64,000 nucleotides of DNA from Clostridia bacterium (GCA_017442155.1 JAFSAU010000051.1:51598-115597), one strand, 5' to 3'; positions 33,497 to 43,295 are shown, numbered from the stretch's first letter. The notes: generated by a model not told the origin, from the letters alone. A program made the numbers and translations.

Positions 33497-34965
33497 TACG
33501 ACACCCCCTCAATCTGAAACGGGATCCCCATTTTTGTAAGTTCCCCGGCCACAGTGGATACAAATTGGATATCCTTCATGGAATCCGTTACCGTCAGAAC
33601 GGCTGTGTCTTTATAGGAAACAAGCGTACATTTTGTGTTTGTTTTGCAGGACGGTCCCAGAACAAAGTCAAAGAAGCGGACGTGCGTACCGAAATCTGCC
33701 TCCACGCGCCCCAGGTTCGACAGCGTACTGCTCAGCACTCTTTCGCCCAGAAATCCGTATATTTTTTTCAGCACAAAATTTTTCAGCACCAGCGGAATCA
33801 TCCGCACCAGGCGTCCGCTGGCAAGCTGGTTGGCACTGTAAAGCATTTGTGCCAGAGATTCCTCACTCGTCTGCGCCGCAAGCTGGCGCGAAAGTTCCGG
33901 CAGAAGCGAGGCGTTTGTATCTGCACCGTATGGAACACTGATGACGGCGTACAGCGAAAAGTTCCGAAGCGTTTCCGACGGATAGAAACGGCGCATATTT
34001 ACGGGAATCTGTACCTGCATCAGGTCCTTCGGCTCTGCCAGAAGAACGGTTTCCTTCACGGCCGCAAAAAGAACTCTCGTCAGAAGCAGCGTGACCGTAC
34101 AGTCTGCTTTTTTTGCCGCGTCTACAAGGGAAGCGGTGGGCATAATAAAGTGCAGAATCCTGGCGTTTTTCCGTTTCGCTCTGCCGGCACCCGGCTGGAG
34201 CGCGGGTTTTTGCAGAAAGCCACTGCCCTTGTGTTGCTTTTCCGCCCTGGAAAAAGCATTTTCTGTCTCTTCCTCCCGCGGACAATCCGAAAGCCGGGGG
34301 AGATTTACATTTTCCGCGGCTGAATGGCCCAGAAGGCGCAGATATTCTTTTACTAATGTCTGAAGAAAAACCATTGCCCCCGTCCCGTCGGTCAGGGCAT
34401 GAAAAATTTCGAGGGAAATCCGGTCTTTATAATACAGAACCTGAAAACAAGGCGTTTGCCGGTGCCCTAAATCGAAAGAGGAACAGGGCGGAGCCTCTTC
34501 CGGCCGCACGGCAAAGCGGCAACGCACCGCATCAAAGTAGTGCCAGAAGATACCGCGCCGAACCGCGGTGGAAAAGACGGGAAACCGTTTCACTGTGGAC
34601 AACAGTGCCACTTGCAAAACAGCCGGCTCCACCGTCTCCTGCATATAGGCCGACACACGGAACACGGTCATGTGCGTATGGGTCATGGAGAGAGGATAGA
34701 CCTTGGCGGCACTGTCAAGGCGATACCACTGGCCGGGGGAGGCGGGTCTGTAAAAGGAGCCCAGGATATCGTCCCCGATGCGGGCTTCTATCGCTTTGGC
34801 ATCCATGCCGTTTTTCGCATAAAAGGCAAAAAGGCGCAAAAAGTCCTCTTTCAGCGCCTTTGTTTCTTTTTTTGGAAGCTGTACCCGATAAAAAATCCGG
34901 TGCAGGAAGGCCGTCATATCCGGTCCGGGCAGACCGGGGGCCACCTTAGATTTTGCTTTACTCAT
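33496..34965 (-). CDS. Condensation-superfamily acyltransferase (alcohol acetyltransferase-like)
   Basis: A 489-residue CoA-dependent acyltransferase-like protein. The HxxxDG catalytic motif is HALTDGTGAMVFLQ (about residue 195). Conserved later blocks are VQIPVNMRRFYPSETLRNFSLYAVIS and the C-terminal STLSNLGRVEADFGTHVRFFDFVLGPS. Relatives include alcohol acetyltransferases and PapA-like enzymes. It likely esterifies a lipid or sugar, but the substrates are unknown. It overlaps the phosphoribosyltransferase by 4 bases and the DUF6320-like gene by 1 base, placing it in the pheST transcript. Confidence 0.78.
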   Translation of the reverse strand: MSKAKSKVAPGLPGPDMTAFLHRIFYRVQLPKKETKALKEDFLRLFAFYAKNGMDAKAIEARIGDDILGSFYRPASPGQWYRLDSAAKVYPLSMTHTHMTVFRVSAYMQETVEPAVLQVALLSTVKRFPVFSTAVRRGIFWHYFDAVRCRFAVRPEEAPPCSSFDLGHRQTPCFQVLYYKDRISLEIFHALTDGTGAMVFLQTLVKEYLRLLGHSAAENVNLPRLSDCPREEETENAFSRAEKQHKGSGFLQKPALQPGAGRAKRKNARILHFIMPTASLVDAAKKADCTVTLLLTRVLFAAVKETVLLAEPKDLMQVQIPVNMRRFYPSETLRNFSLYAVISVPYGADTNASLLPELSRQLAAQTSEESLAQMLYSANQLASGRLVRMIPLVLKNFVLKKIYGFLGERVLSSTLSNLGRVEADFGTHVRFFDFVLGPSCKTNTKCTLVSYKDTAVLTVTDSMKDIQFVSTVAGELTKMGIPFQIEGVS

Positions 34966-35513
34966 GCCAGAGGGTTTCCTTCCTTGTCAAAAAGGGGCAG
35001 TTTTTCAAGAAAAATGATATCTTTTCTGTCTGCCGCTTCTCCTTCTGCCAAAACAGCCATTTCGCCGATGATTTTGCCGCCGGCCTGCTTTACCAGCGCG
35101 TCAATCACCCGGAGGGATTCTCCGGTGCTGATTACATCGTCTACCACAAGCACGCGCTTTCCGTTGAGAGCCTCCTTTTCCTTCTTTCCGATGCAAAGGG
35201 TTTGCTCGCCGCGGGTGGTGATGGACTGCACCCGGGCAGTGAGAATGTCCTCCATATATAGCTTTGCACCCTTTCTGGCTACAACATACGGCTTGCCGCT
35301 TTGCCGTGCCATCTCATAGCAGAGGGGAATCCCCTTCGATTCTGCGGTTACCAGCACGTCAAAGTCCGGGGCTTTTTCGAGGAGTGCCGCGGCTGTCTTT
35401 GTTGTCAGCTCCACATCGCCGAACAGAATGAAGGCACCGATATAAACACTTTCGCTGATGGGGCAGAGGGGAAGCTCCCGTCTGCACCCGGCGATTTCCA
35501 TTGTGTACTGCAT
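34962..35513 (-). CDS. Phosphoribosyltransferase of the adenine/xanthine PRT type
   Basis: A 183-residue type I phosphoribosyltransferase. The PRPP-binding motif is RVLVVDDVISTGESLRVIDALVKQAGGKI (around 120-148). An upstream DVLVTAESKGIPLCYEMARQSGKPYVVARK block resembles the flexible-loop region of the APRT/XPRT/PurR group. Whether it salvages a base or only senses PRPP is not clear, since the PRT fold is also used by regulators. It starts 7 bases after pheT and overlaps the acyltransferase by 4 bases. Confidence 0.85.
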   Translation of the reverse strand: MQYTMEIAGCRRELPLCPISESVYIGAFILFGDVELTTKTAAALLEKAPDFDVLVTAESKGIPLCYEMARQSGKPYVVARKGAKLYMEDILTARVQSITTRGEQTLCIGKKEKEALNGKRVLVVDDVISTGESLRVIDALVKQAGGKIIGEMAVLAEGEAADRKDIIFLEKLPLFDKEGNPLA

Positions 35514-35520
35514 AGCTTTC

Positions 35521-37917
35521 TCAGCGCAGAACTGCGCCCAGCTCCTTCTCTAAATTTTTCAGTATTTTATCCGTCAGCCGGTTTACGGCTTCATCGTCCA
35601 GCGGCTTGTCTTTGGCGCGGAAGGTGACCGTGTAGGCCATGCTCTTCTTGCCCTCGCCCAGCTGTTTGCCGCGGAAAATATCAAACAGACCGATGCTGAT
35701 AACATTTTTGCAGGTATTTCTGATGACCGCTTCGATTTCGCCGCAGGTCACGCCCTCGTCACAGACAAAGGCAAAGTCGCGCACCACATCCGGGAATTTG
35801 GGAAGAGGTGCATATTTCATAGAGGGGCTGAAGCACGATTTCAAAAGCTCGTAACTGATTTCAGCCACAAAGGCGGGCTTGGCAAGAGAGATTTCCTCAC
35901 ATACCTCATAGGCCAGCCGACCCAGATATCCTATTACCGTATCGCCGCAGAGGATTTCGGCGGTCATCCCCGGATGGAGGAAGGGCTTTTCGGCTTTGCG
36001 GTAGCTGAAGGTCAGGCCAAATTCGTCAGCCAGCCCTTCTGTGATGCCTTTTACCTTGAAGAAATCTTCATTGTCACCGAAGGCACCGATGGCGATGGTT
36101 TTCTTTTCTGCCGGCAGCTTTGTCAGCGGAAATTCGTCAGCAATATACACATTGGCCAGCTCAAAGAACCGCCCGGCGTCGTTGCCGGCCTTGAAGTTTT
36201 TCACCATAATATTTACGATGTTGGGTACTAAGGTAGTACACATAATGGAATAATTTTCGCTGATGGGGTTATCAATGCGGATGACCCGGCGAAGCGGGCT
36301 GTCCGCGGGGAGACGGAGCATATCCAGCTCCTTTGCAGAGTAGAAGCTGAAGGTAACCGTCTCAAAGGCCCCTTGTTTTACGAGGGCATTTTTGGCTTTG
36401 AGCTCAAGCTTCTGTGCGTCGGTAAGGCCGCCGTTTGTAACAGCCGCGAAGGGCAGAAGCTGTGGGGTGATGTGGGAATAGCCATAAAGACGGATGACCT
36501 CTTCGGCCAGATCCTCGTAGCTGAACACATCCTCCCGCCACGCCGGAGCGGTTACGGAAAGCGTTTCCCACTGTACGTCCACGGAAAATTCCAGGCTCCG
36601 TAGAATTTCAACAATTGTATCATCCGGCACGGTGATGCCCAGCACCTTGTTGATTTTTGCGAAGGTGGTGGTAATCCGGGTGGGCATAATTTCCTTTGCC
36701 GCAATCTCGACACCCGTTTCCGAAACGGTACCGCAGTTCAGTTCTTCCATAAGATGCAGGGCGCGCTTCATGGCACACTGCGTTGTATATTCATCCACAC
36801 CCTTGCAGAATTTTGCACTGGAATCGGAGGACTGCCCGAGCGCGCGCGACGTTTTGCGGATGCTGTCCCGGGCAAATTTCGCCGCTTCAAACACAACGTC
36901 CTGCGTACTATCCTTAATTTCGCTGTTGAGGCCGCCCATAATACCGGCAAGGCCTACCGGCTTTTCTGCATCGCAGATAACCAGGTGGTTTTCGTTTAAT
37001 GTAAATTCCTTCTCGTCCAGCGTGATAATTTTTTCGCCGTTATGTGCACGCCGCACGTCAATCGTTTTGCCGCCGAGATTGGAAAGATCAAAGGCGTGCA
37101 TGGGCTGCCCCAGCTCCATAAGAATGAAGTTGGTGATGTCCACCACGTTGTTGATGGCGTTAATGCCTACCAGTGCCAGCCGCTTCCGCATCCATAAGGG
37201 GGCCTTTTCAATTTTTACGTCCCGCACATAGTGCGCAATGTAGCGGGGGCAAAGGTCGGGTGCCTGCACACGGACGCTGATGGCATCGTCGTTTGCTTCT
37301 TTATGGGCAGTGAAAGAAAAATCGGGCATTTTTACAGGCTTTTTCAGAATGGCCGCAATTTCTCTTGCAAGGCCTAAAATGGACTGACAGTCGGGACGGT
37401 TCGCCGTGATGGAAATGTCAAAAACGTATTCGTCCAGCCCCACAATTTTGCGGATATCCTCACCGATGGGGGCGGTGTCCTCCAGAATCAGAATGCCGTA
37501 CACCCCTGCGCCCTCGTACCAGTCGTCGGTGATTCCCAGCTCTTCGCCGGAGCAGAGCATACCGCAGGATTCCACGCCGCGCAATTTCCCTTTTTTGATT
37601 TTTATGCCGCCGTGGAGGGTGGAGCCGTCCAGTGCCACGGGAACCCGGGCACCGACAAAAACATTGTCTGCACCGGTGACAATCTGGATGTCCCGGCCAT
37701 AGGCTTCGCCGCAGTCGAGGCGGCAAATCTGCAGGTGGTCACTGTCCTGATGCTTTTCAATATGGGTAATCTGTCCGACCACGCATTTAGTAATTTCTTC
37801 ACCGAGGTAAATGAGCTCCTCAACTTCAAAGCCGCTGGAGAACAGCTTTTCCTGCAGTTCTTCCACCGGAATATCAATATCTACATAATCGCGAAGCCAG
37901 CTAAGTGGTGCTTTCAT
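35521..37917 (-). CDS. pheT: Phenylalanine-tRNA ligase beta subunit
   Basis: Structural and editing subunit of PheRS. The 798-residue length is standard. Domains in order are the N-terminal tRNA-binding OB fold (about 40-150, VVGQITHIEKHQDSDHLQICRLDCGE), B3/B4 editing (about 210-385), B5 (about 405-475), a pseudo-catalytic domain, and the C-terminal FDX-ACB anticodon-binding domain (about 705-797, YAPLPKFPDVVRDFAFV). It follows pheS by 14 bases and is translated from its own RBS (GGGAGG). Confidence 0.97.
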   Translation of the reverse strand: MKAPLSWLRDYVDIDIPVEELQEKLFSSGFEVEELIYLGEEITKCVVGQITHIEKHQDSDHLQICRLDCGEAYGRDIQIVTGADNVFVGARVPVALDGSTLHGGIKIKKGKLRGVESCGMLCSGEELGITDDWYEGAGVYGILILEDTAPIGEDIRKIVGLDEYVFDISITANRPDCQSILGLAREIAAILKKPVKMPDFSFTAHKEANDDAISVRVQAPDLCPRYIAHYVRDVKIEKAPLWMRKRLALVGINAINNVVDITNFILMELGQPMHAFDLSNLGGKTIDVRRAHNGEKIITLDEKEFTLNENHLVICDAEKPVGLAGIMGGLNSEIKDSTQDVVFEAAKFARDSIRKTSRALGQSSDSSAKFCKGVDEYTTQCAMKRALHLMEELNCGTVSETGVEIAAKEIMPTRITTTFAKINKVLGITVPDDTIVEILRSLEFSVDVQWETLSVTAPAWREDVFSYEDLAEEVIRLYGYSHITPQLLPFAAVTNGGLTDAQKLELKAKNALVKQGAFETVTFSFYSAKELDMLRLPADSPLRRVIRIDNPISENYSIMCTTLVPNIVNIMVKNFKAGNDAGRFFELANVYIADEFPLTKLPAEKKTIAIGAFGDNEDFFKVKGITEGLADEFGLTFSYRKAEKPFLHPGMTAEILCGDTVIGYLGRLAYEVCEEISLAKPAFVAEISYELLKSCFSPSMKYAPLPKFPDVVRDFAFVCDEGVTCGEIEAVIRNTCKNVISIGLFDIFRGKQLGEGKKSMAYTVTFRAKDKPLDDEAVNRLTDKILKNLEKELGAVLR

Positions 37918-37931
37918 ATTCTTTACCTCCC

Positions 37932-38963
37932 TTATTTCTGCTGCTGACGGAACTGCCGCAGTGTGCGGATGTCGTTGTCAAACAGAATGTGAATGTTGTT
38001 GATACCGTATTTCAGCATCGCAATTCTGTCGATGCCGATGCCAAAGGCAAGACCGGAATATTCCTCCGGGTCAATGCCGCAGTTTTCTAAAACGACCCGG
38101 TTTACAATGCCGCCGCCGAGCACCTCAATCCAGCCCGTGCCTTTGCATAATTTGCAGCCGCTGCCGCCGCATTCGCAGCAGGTTACGTCCACCTCTACGC
38201 TTGGCTCGGTAAAGGGGAAGAAGGAGGGACGAAGCCGCGTTTTCGTGTCGCTGGAAAAGATTTTCTTGGCAAGCAGGTCCAGCATACCGTACAGGTCACA
38301 GACAGAAATGTTTTTATCGACCACAAGACCCTCCATCTGATGGAACATGGGAGAGTGGGTGGCGTCATAGTCCGAGCGGAAAACCCTGCCGGGACTGAGC
38401 ACCTTAATCGGGGGTTTTTTAACCTCCATGGTGCGGATTTGTCCGGGGGACGTCTGGGTGCGGAGCAGAATATTTTCCGTAATGTAGAAGGTATCCTGCT
38501 CGGCTCTTGCCGGATGGTCCTCCGGCACGTTGAGCGCGGTGAAATTATAGTAATCTGTTTCAATTTCCGGGCCTTCAAACACATCAAAGCCCATGCCCTG
38601 GAAAATCGAAATAATTTCATTTTTGGTCAGCGTTACGGGGTGAAGCGTACCGATTTCGTTTTTCACTGCCGGCATGGTGATATCCACTGCTTCGCTGGCG
38701 TTTTTGGCGGCCAGGTCTGCCTTCCGGAGGGCCTCGTCCACCTCGTCAAACTTTTCCTCGGCCCAGGCTTTAAATTCATTCACAATTTTGCCGAAGGCAG
38801 GCCGCTCCTCCGGCGGAATGTTTTTCATTTCCTTCATCAGGCCCGGAATTTCACCGGCCCGGCTTAAAAATCGCTCTCTTAGCTTTGCAAAGCCCTCTCT
38901 GCCTAAAGAGACGGAAAGCTCCTCGGAAATGGTGCGTCGCATTTCTGCAATTTTTTCTTTCAT
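37932..38963 (-). CDS. pheS: Phenylalanine-tRNA ligase alpha subunit
   Basis: Catalytic subunit that charges tRNA-Phe. The 343-residue protein has an N-terminal coiled coil (about 1-90), then class II motif 1 (GFDVFEGPEIETDYYNF), the motif 2 region (RVFRSDYDATHSPMFHQMEGL) and motif 3 (GLAFGIGIDRIAMLKYGI). TAGGAGG lies before the ATG at 38963. The Phe T-box upstream means it is induced when tRNA-Phe is uncharged. Confidence 0.98.
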   Translation of the reverse strand: MKEKIAEMRRTISEELSVSLGREGFAKLRERFLSRAGEIPGLMKEMKNIPPEERPAFGKIVNEFKAWAEEKFDEVDEALRKADLAAKNASEAVDITMPAVKNEIGTLHPVTLTKNEIISIFQGMGFDVFEGPEIETDYYNFTALNVPEDHPARAEQDTFYITENILLRTQTSPGQIRTMEVKKPPIKVLSPGRVFRSDYDATHSPMFHQMEGLVVDKNISVCDLYGMLDLLAKKIFSSDTKTRLRPSFFPFTEPSVEVDVTCCECGGSGCKLCKGTGWIEVLGGGIVNRVVLENCGIDPEEYSGLAFGIGIDRIAMLKYGINNIHILFDNDIRTLRQFRQQQK

Positions 38964-38978
38964 ACTAACCTCCTAAGT

Positions 38979-39222
38979 AAAAAAATCGTCCCTATCCTGA
39001 AAAGATAGGGACGACGTATTGTCGCGGTACCACCCTAATTCCCGCCTGTGGCGGGCACTTCCTTAAAAACGTAACGTGTTTTCACCGGCACTTCCTACTC
39101 CTCTTTCAGAAGCACAGCTCCCGGGTGAACTTCAGCCGATTTCCCTTTGAAACGCTTCCAGCCTCACGGCGTTTCTCTCTCGGAAAGGTACCTTCGCTTA
39201 CTCTCCCGTTCTTCGCTTTTCC
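38979..39222 (-). promoter_or_regulatory. T-box riboswitch with Phe specifier, controlling pheST
   Basis: Minus strand: a stem I region contains CTGAAGTTCACCCGG, giving a TTC (Phe) codon at 39129-39127 in the specifier position. AGGGTGGTACCGCG (about 39035-39022), the canonical T-box antiterminator bulge, and then the terminator follow. Uncharged tRNA-Phe should allow read-through into pheS. Confidence 0.96.
38981..39014 (-). terminator. Intrinsic terminator of the pheST T-box
   Basis: 11-bp stem TCGTCCCTATC/GATAGGGACGA (38986-38996 with 39004-39014), 7-base loop, then a T-run on the minus strand. Confidence 0.95.
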
Positions 39223-39227
39223 TATTC

Positions 39228-39256
39228 AGTATATCACGAAAAACCCTGCATTGCAA
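39228..39256 (-). promoter_or_regulatory. Promoter of the pheST T-box transcript
   Basis: Minus strand TTGCAA (39256-39251), 17-base spacer, TATACT (39233-39228). Confidence 0.88.
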
Positions 39257-39287
39257 GTTTTTTTAATAAATTTGTCCCCACTGTGTT

Positions 39288-40130
39288 TCAATCAAGGGAA
39301 AAAACCGCCTGGTTATGTATCGAATCCCATGAAACTGTAAAGCCCAAGGCCTCAGCTAATGCACGTGCAGGAACAAGCGTTCTTCCATTTATAATCATCG
39401 GTGCAACATCTATACTGTATTGCTCTTCCTCACCGCCAATGATTATATCTATTCTTTCATAACCTTCAAATAAATATATTCTTCTGTTTCCTCTTTGTAT
39501 TATTACTCTAAATTTATTATTTACATCTTTCTCAATATATTTTACTGTTGCACCAAACAATTCACTGATAACCCGTACAGGAATCATAGTTCTGTCGCTA
39601 ATAATTGTTGCAGGAACATCGGTCTCTATCTTTTTCCCGTTGAAGTCAACATAATTTGAACCAATCTTAGCTGTTATCTGCGAAGAAAAATTAAAATTTA
39701 GTTTCGCAGAGTGAATCAGCGTTCGGAACTCCTCATCACTATGGACATCACTATCGCCTGCCATGATTCCTTCTTTTTTATTGTAAACAACCACCAACGG
39801 GAAAGTAATTGTTCCCTTTGCTATGGTTGATGGCCAGGACCATGGAACATTGCTGTTATTCTCAAGCGCATAGAAATCAATATTGTTAATTGTGGAATAA
39901 TAATGAATTAGCGGAAGCATAGATGTCGAATACCCGCAGGTATCCCGATAATATATGAATACAAAATTACCAGTGGCATTTTCGTTATTCACCAATTCTA
40001 TTGCCTCTGCGGTGGTAATATTTCTCCAGTGCTCCGAGTCTGGAAAAAATTTTCCGTCACTGTTTTCAGCGTAAGAAACACTGGGGAATACTGTTAAAAC
40101 AGCTAATAATAAAACGATAATTTTTTTCAT
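39288..40130 (-). CDS. Exported protein with thioredoxin-like and stalk (CuAO-N-like) domains
   Basis: A 280-residue secreted protein. Residues 1-21 are a signal peptide ending SYA-EN. Residues about 35-140 look thioredoxin-like with a single-cysteine CGYS motif (YYRDTCGYSTSMLPLI) and a cis-Pro-like ITFPLVVVYN. Residues about 160-280 form a stalk/copper-amine-oxidase-N domain (DRTMIPVRVISELFGATVKYI and GRTLVPARALAEALGFTVSW). A CxxS motif cannot form the usual disulfide but could act as a disulfide isomerase or mixed-disulfide trap; this is inference. It is clearly AT-richer than recA, which it follows by 12 bases, and no promoter or terminator separates them. Confidence 0.75.
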   Translation of the reverse strand: MKKIIVLLLAVLTVFPSVSYAENSDGKFFPDSEHWRNITTAEAIELVNNENATGNFVFIYYRDTCGYSTSMLPLIHYYSTINNIDFYALENNSNVPWSWPSTIAKGTITFPLVVVYNKKEGIMAGDSDVHSDEEFRTLIHSAKLNFNFSSQITAKIGSNYVDFNGKKIETDVPATIISDRTMIPVRVISELFGATVKYIEKDVNNKFRVIIQRGNRRIYLFEGYERIDIIIGGEEEQYSIDVAPMIINGRTLVPARALAEALGFTVSWDSIHNQAVFSLD

Positions 40131-40142
40131 ACTCTTTCCTTT

Positions 40143-41165
40143 TTACTCCACCGGAACGGCCTCAGCCTGCGCTCCGCCGGTCAGCTCGTTTACCTTTGCA
40201 CGGACCTTCTGGTCTAAAAGCTCCATGATTTCCGGGTTTTCTTCCAGGAATTTCTTGGCATTTTCACGGCCCTGGCCAATTCTCTGCCCGTCGTAGGAAT
40301 ACCATGCGCCGCTCTTGTCCACCAGACCGTATTCCACCGCCAGGTCTAAAATGTTACCGGAGCGGGAAATACCCTTACCGTACATAATGTCGCACTCTGC
40401 CTCTCTGAAGGGCGGGGCCACCTTGTTTTTCACAACCTTAATACGGGTGCGGTTTCCTACAATATTACCATCCACCTTAATACCCTCTACGCGGCGTACG
40501 TCCATACGGACCGAGGCATAAAACTTCAGTGCCCGGCCGCCGGTGGTAACCTCGGGACTGCCGTACATAACGCCCACCTTTTCACGGAGCTGGTTAATAA
40601 AGATGGCAGTGGTGTTGGATTTGTTTACGACACCGGCCAGCTTTCGCAGTGCCTGGCTCATAAGGCGCGCCTGTAGTCCCACGTGGGCTTCGCCCATTTC
40701 ACCGTCGATTTCCGCCTTCGGCACAAGGGCCGCCACAGAGTCAACAACCAGAACGTCCAGCGCACCGCTTCGCACGAGGGCTTCCGCAATCTCCAGTGCC
40801 TGTTCGCCCGTGTCGGGCTGGGCAACGATAAGCTCGTCCACATCCACACCCAGATTTTTAGCATACTGGGGATCCAGTGCGTGTTCGGCGTCCACAAAGG
40901 CCACCTCGCCGCCGCGCTTTTGTGCTTCTGCAATAATGTGCAGAGCCACGGTGGTTTTACCGGAGGATTCCGGACCGTAAATTTCTACAATTCTTCCCCG
41001 CGGAACACCGCCGATGCCAAGAGCCAGATCCAGCGCAAGGCTTCCGGTGGGGATGGCTTCAATATTGAGATGTGTATTTTCGCCCATTTTCATAACGGCA
41101 CCCTTACCGAACTGCTTTTCAATCTGGGTAAGGGCCGCCTCAAGGGCTTTTTTCTTTTCGGACAT
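40143..41165 (-). CDS. recA: Recombinase RecA
   Basis: Strand-exchange ATPase for homologous recombination and SOS signalling. The 340-residue protein has Walker [10 protein letters not shown], Walker [13 protein letters not shown], the L2 loop with [31 protein letters not shown], and a normal C-terminal domain. AAAGGAG precedes the ATG. No LexA-type operator was recognised around the promoter. Confidence 0.99.
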   Translation of the reverse strand: MSEKKKALEAALTQIEKQFGKGAVMKMGENTHLNIEAIPTGSLALDLALGIGGVPRGRIVEIYGPESSGKTTVALHIIAEAQKRGGEVAFVDAEHALDPQYAKNLGVDVDELIVAQPDTGEQALEIAEALVRSGALDVLVVDSVAALVPKAEIDGEMGEAHVGLQARLMSQALRKLAGVVNKSNTTAIFINQLREKVGVMYGSPEVTTGGRALKFYASVRMDVRRVEGIKVDGNIVGNRTRIKVVKNKVAPPFREAECDIMYGKGISRSGNILDLAVEYGLVDKSGAWYSYDGQRIGQGRENAKKFLEENPEIMELLDQKVRAKVNELTGGAQAEAVPVE

Positions 41166-41191
41166 AGCAAAACACTCCTTTATCTTTTCCT

Positions 41192-41221
41192 ATTATACAT
41201 TAGAAAAAGGCACTCTGTCAA
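41192..41221 (-). promoter_or_regulatory. Promoter of recA
   Basis: Minus strand TTGACA (41221-41216), 18-base spacer, TATAAT (41197-41192). The start point would lie about 20 bases before the recA ATG. Confidence 0.9.
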
Positions 41222-41271
41222 GCAAGGAAACAAGAATTTTTCTACTATTTTCTATTTTTTTAAAATTCTAC

Positions 41272-41300
41272 TTGATTTTACGGCCTTTTTGGTGTAAAAT
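41272..41300 (+). promoter_or_regulatory. Promoter of pgk
   Basis: TTGATT (41272-41277), 17-base spacer, TAAAAT (41295-41300), divergent from the recA promoter. Confidence 0.75.
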
Positions 41301-41330
41301 AGTAGAAAATGTTTTGTAGGAGTGAAAGTA

Positions 41331-42527
41331 ATGAACAAGAAAAACATCGAATCCATTGCCGTCAGCGGCAAAAAAGTTCTTGTCCGCTGCGACTTCAATG
41401 TTCCGCTGGACGCTGACAAGAATATTACGGACGAAACAAGAATTCTCGGCGCACTGCCCACCATTCAGTATCTGGTGAAAAACGGTGCCCGCGTCATTCT
41501 CTGCTCGCATCTGGGCCGTCCGAAGGGTGAAGTAAACCCGAAGTACAGCCTGGCCCCCGTGGCAAAGCGTTTGTCCGAGCACCTCGGTAAGGAAGTGAAG
41601 ATGGCGGAGGATGTTATCGGTGACAGCGCAAAGGCACTGGTTGCTGCCATGGGTGACGGCGACGTGGTACTTCTTGAAAACGTCCGCTATCATAAAGAAG
41701 AAGAGAAAAATGACCCTGAATTTTCCAAGGCTCTCGCTTCTCTTGCAGAAGTATATGTAAACGACGCATTTGGTACGGCTCACCGTGCCCATGCTTCTAC
41801 CGCCGGCGTTGCCGACTATCTCCCTGCAGTATGTGGCTACCTCATTCAGAAGGAACTGGATGTTATGGGCAAGGCTCTCTCCAATCCGGAACGTCCCTTC
41901 GTGGCTATTTTGGGCGGTGCCAAGGTTTCTGACAAGATTGCTGTTATTGAAAATCTCATTGGCAAGGTAGACAAGCTGATTATCGGCGGCGGTATGGCCT
42001 ACACCTTCCTCAAGGCTAAGGGCTATGAAATCGGTAAATCCCTTTTTGATGCAGAAAAGCTGGAGCTTGCAAAGGGCCTTCTGGAAAAGGCGGCGGCCAG
42101 CGGCGTGGAACTGCTTCTGCCCGTGGATACCATGGTTGCAACCGCATTTCCGGATCCGATTGATGCTGAAATCGCTGTTTCCGCAGCGGCGGCAGATGCA
42201 ATTCCTGCCGACCAGATGGGTCTTGATATCGGTCCCAAAACGCAGGCTCTCTTTGCAGATGCTGTAAAAACAGCAAAGACGGTTGTATGGAACGGCCCCA
42301 TGGGCGTTTTTGAAAATCCCGTTCTGGCAAAAGGCACGATTGCCATTGCCAAGGCACTGGCTGAAACCGATGCCACCACGATTATCGGCGGTGGCGACAG
42401 CGCGGCTGCAGTAGAACAGCTGGGCTTTGCAGATAAGATGACACACATTTCCACAGGCGGCGGTGCATCCCTCGAATTCCTGGAAGGAAAAATCCTGCCG
42501 GGTATTGCCTGTCTGGAAGATAAATAA
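41331..42527 (+). CDS. pgk: Phosphoglycerate kinase
   Basis: Glycolytic ATP-forming step, 1,3-bisphosphoglycerate to 3-phosphoglycerate. The 398-residue protein has the N-terminal [13 protein letters not shown] signature, [22 protein letters not shown] and the C-terminal nucleotide site [28 protein letters not shown]. The start is ATG 41331 (MNKKNIES) with TAGGAG 8 bases upstream. It heads pgk-tpiA-gpmI; gapdh is not in this window. Confidence 0.98.
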   Translation: MNKKNIESIAVSGKKVLVRCDFNVPLDADKNITDETRILGALPTIQYLVKNGARVILCSHLGRPKGEVNPKYSLAPVAKRLSEHLGKEVKMAEDVIGDSAKALVAAMGDGDVVLLENVRYHKEEEKNDPEFSKALASLAEVYVNDAFGTAHRAHASTAGVADYLPAVCGYLIQKELDVMGKALSNPERPFVAILGGAKVSDKIAVIENLIGKVDKLIIGGGMAYTFLKAKGYEIGKSLFDAEKLELAKGLLEKAAASGVELLLPVDTMVATAFPDPIDAEIAVSAAAADAIPADQMGLDIGPKTQALFADAVKTAKTVVWNGPMGVFENPVLAKGTIAIAKALAETDATTIIGGGDSAAAVEQLGFADKMTHISTGGGASLEFLEGKILPGIACLEDK

Positions 42528-42545
42528 AGAAAGGAATTAGATACA

Positions 42546-43295
42546 ATGAGCAGAACAAAACTGGCAGCCGGCAACTGGAAAATGAACAAGACCCCGGCAG
42601 AAGCCGCAGACCTGATGAAGGACCTTGCCGCAAAGGCGGGAAATGCTAAGAATGACGTCCTGGTTTGCCCTCCGTATGTATGTCTGGATGCTGTACTGAA
42701 GGCAGCTGCCGGCACAAAAATTCAGGTCGGCGCACAGAACATGTATTTTGAAGATAAGGGTGCATTCACCGGTGAGGTAGCTCCCGGTATGCTGAAGGAA
42801 ATGGGCGTAACACACGTAATTATCGGACACTCTGAACGCCGCGAATACTTCGGCGAAACGGATGAAACGGTAAACAAGAAGGTGCTGAAAGCACTGGAAA
42901 CCGGCCTTTGCCCTGTAATCTGCTGTGGTGAAACCCTCGCCCAGCGCGAAGACGGCATCACTATCGAATGGATTCGTATGCAGATTAAAAAGGCAATGAA
43001 GGATGTTTCCGCAGAAGCTGCTGCCTCTCTCGTTATTGCATATGAGCCCATCTGGGCAATCGGCACAGGTGTTACAGCGACAAACGAACAGGCAAATGAG
43101 GTTTGTGCTGCAATCCGCGTACTGATTTCCGAGCTTTACGGCGCAGAAGTTGCTGACAAAATCCGTATTCTCTACGGCGGCAGCGTGAACGCCGCAAATT
43201 CCGCAGACCTTTTCGCATGTAGCGACATCGACGGCGGTCTCGTTGGCGGTGCAAGTCTGAAAGCGGATGACTTCACCGTTATCGCAAACTCCTGA
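42546..43295 (+). CDS. tpiA: Triose-phosphate isomerase
   Basis: Interconverts dihydroxyacetone phosphate and glyceraldehyde-3-phosphate. The 249-residue protein shows GNWKMNKT near the N-terminus, [13 protein letters not shown] (catalytic His), [11 protein letters not shown] (catalytic Glu) and [11 protein letters not shown] (phosphate loop). It starts 18 bases after pgk with AAAGGAATT upstream. The 122-base gap to gpmI holds two GC-rich hairpins (around 43318-43346 and 43356-43376) without a clear T-run. Confidence 0.98.
   Translation: MSRTKLAAGNWKMNKTPAEAADLMKDLAAKAGNAKNDVLVCPPYVCLDAVLKAAAGTKIQVGAQNMYFEDKGAFTGEVAPGMLKEMGVTHVIIGHSERREYFGETDETVNKKVLKALETGLCPVICCGETLAQREDGITIEWIRMQIKKAMKDVSAEAAASLVIAYEPIWAIGTGVTATNEQANEVCAAIRVLISELYGAEVADKIRILYGGSVNAANSADLFACSDIDGGLVGGASLKADDFTVIANS

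Noticed and set aside
41268..42446. Minus-strand reading frame of 392 codons over pgk
   Set aside because: Antisense shadow of pgk, with low-complexity composition and no family resemblance.
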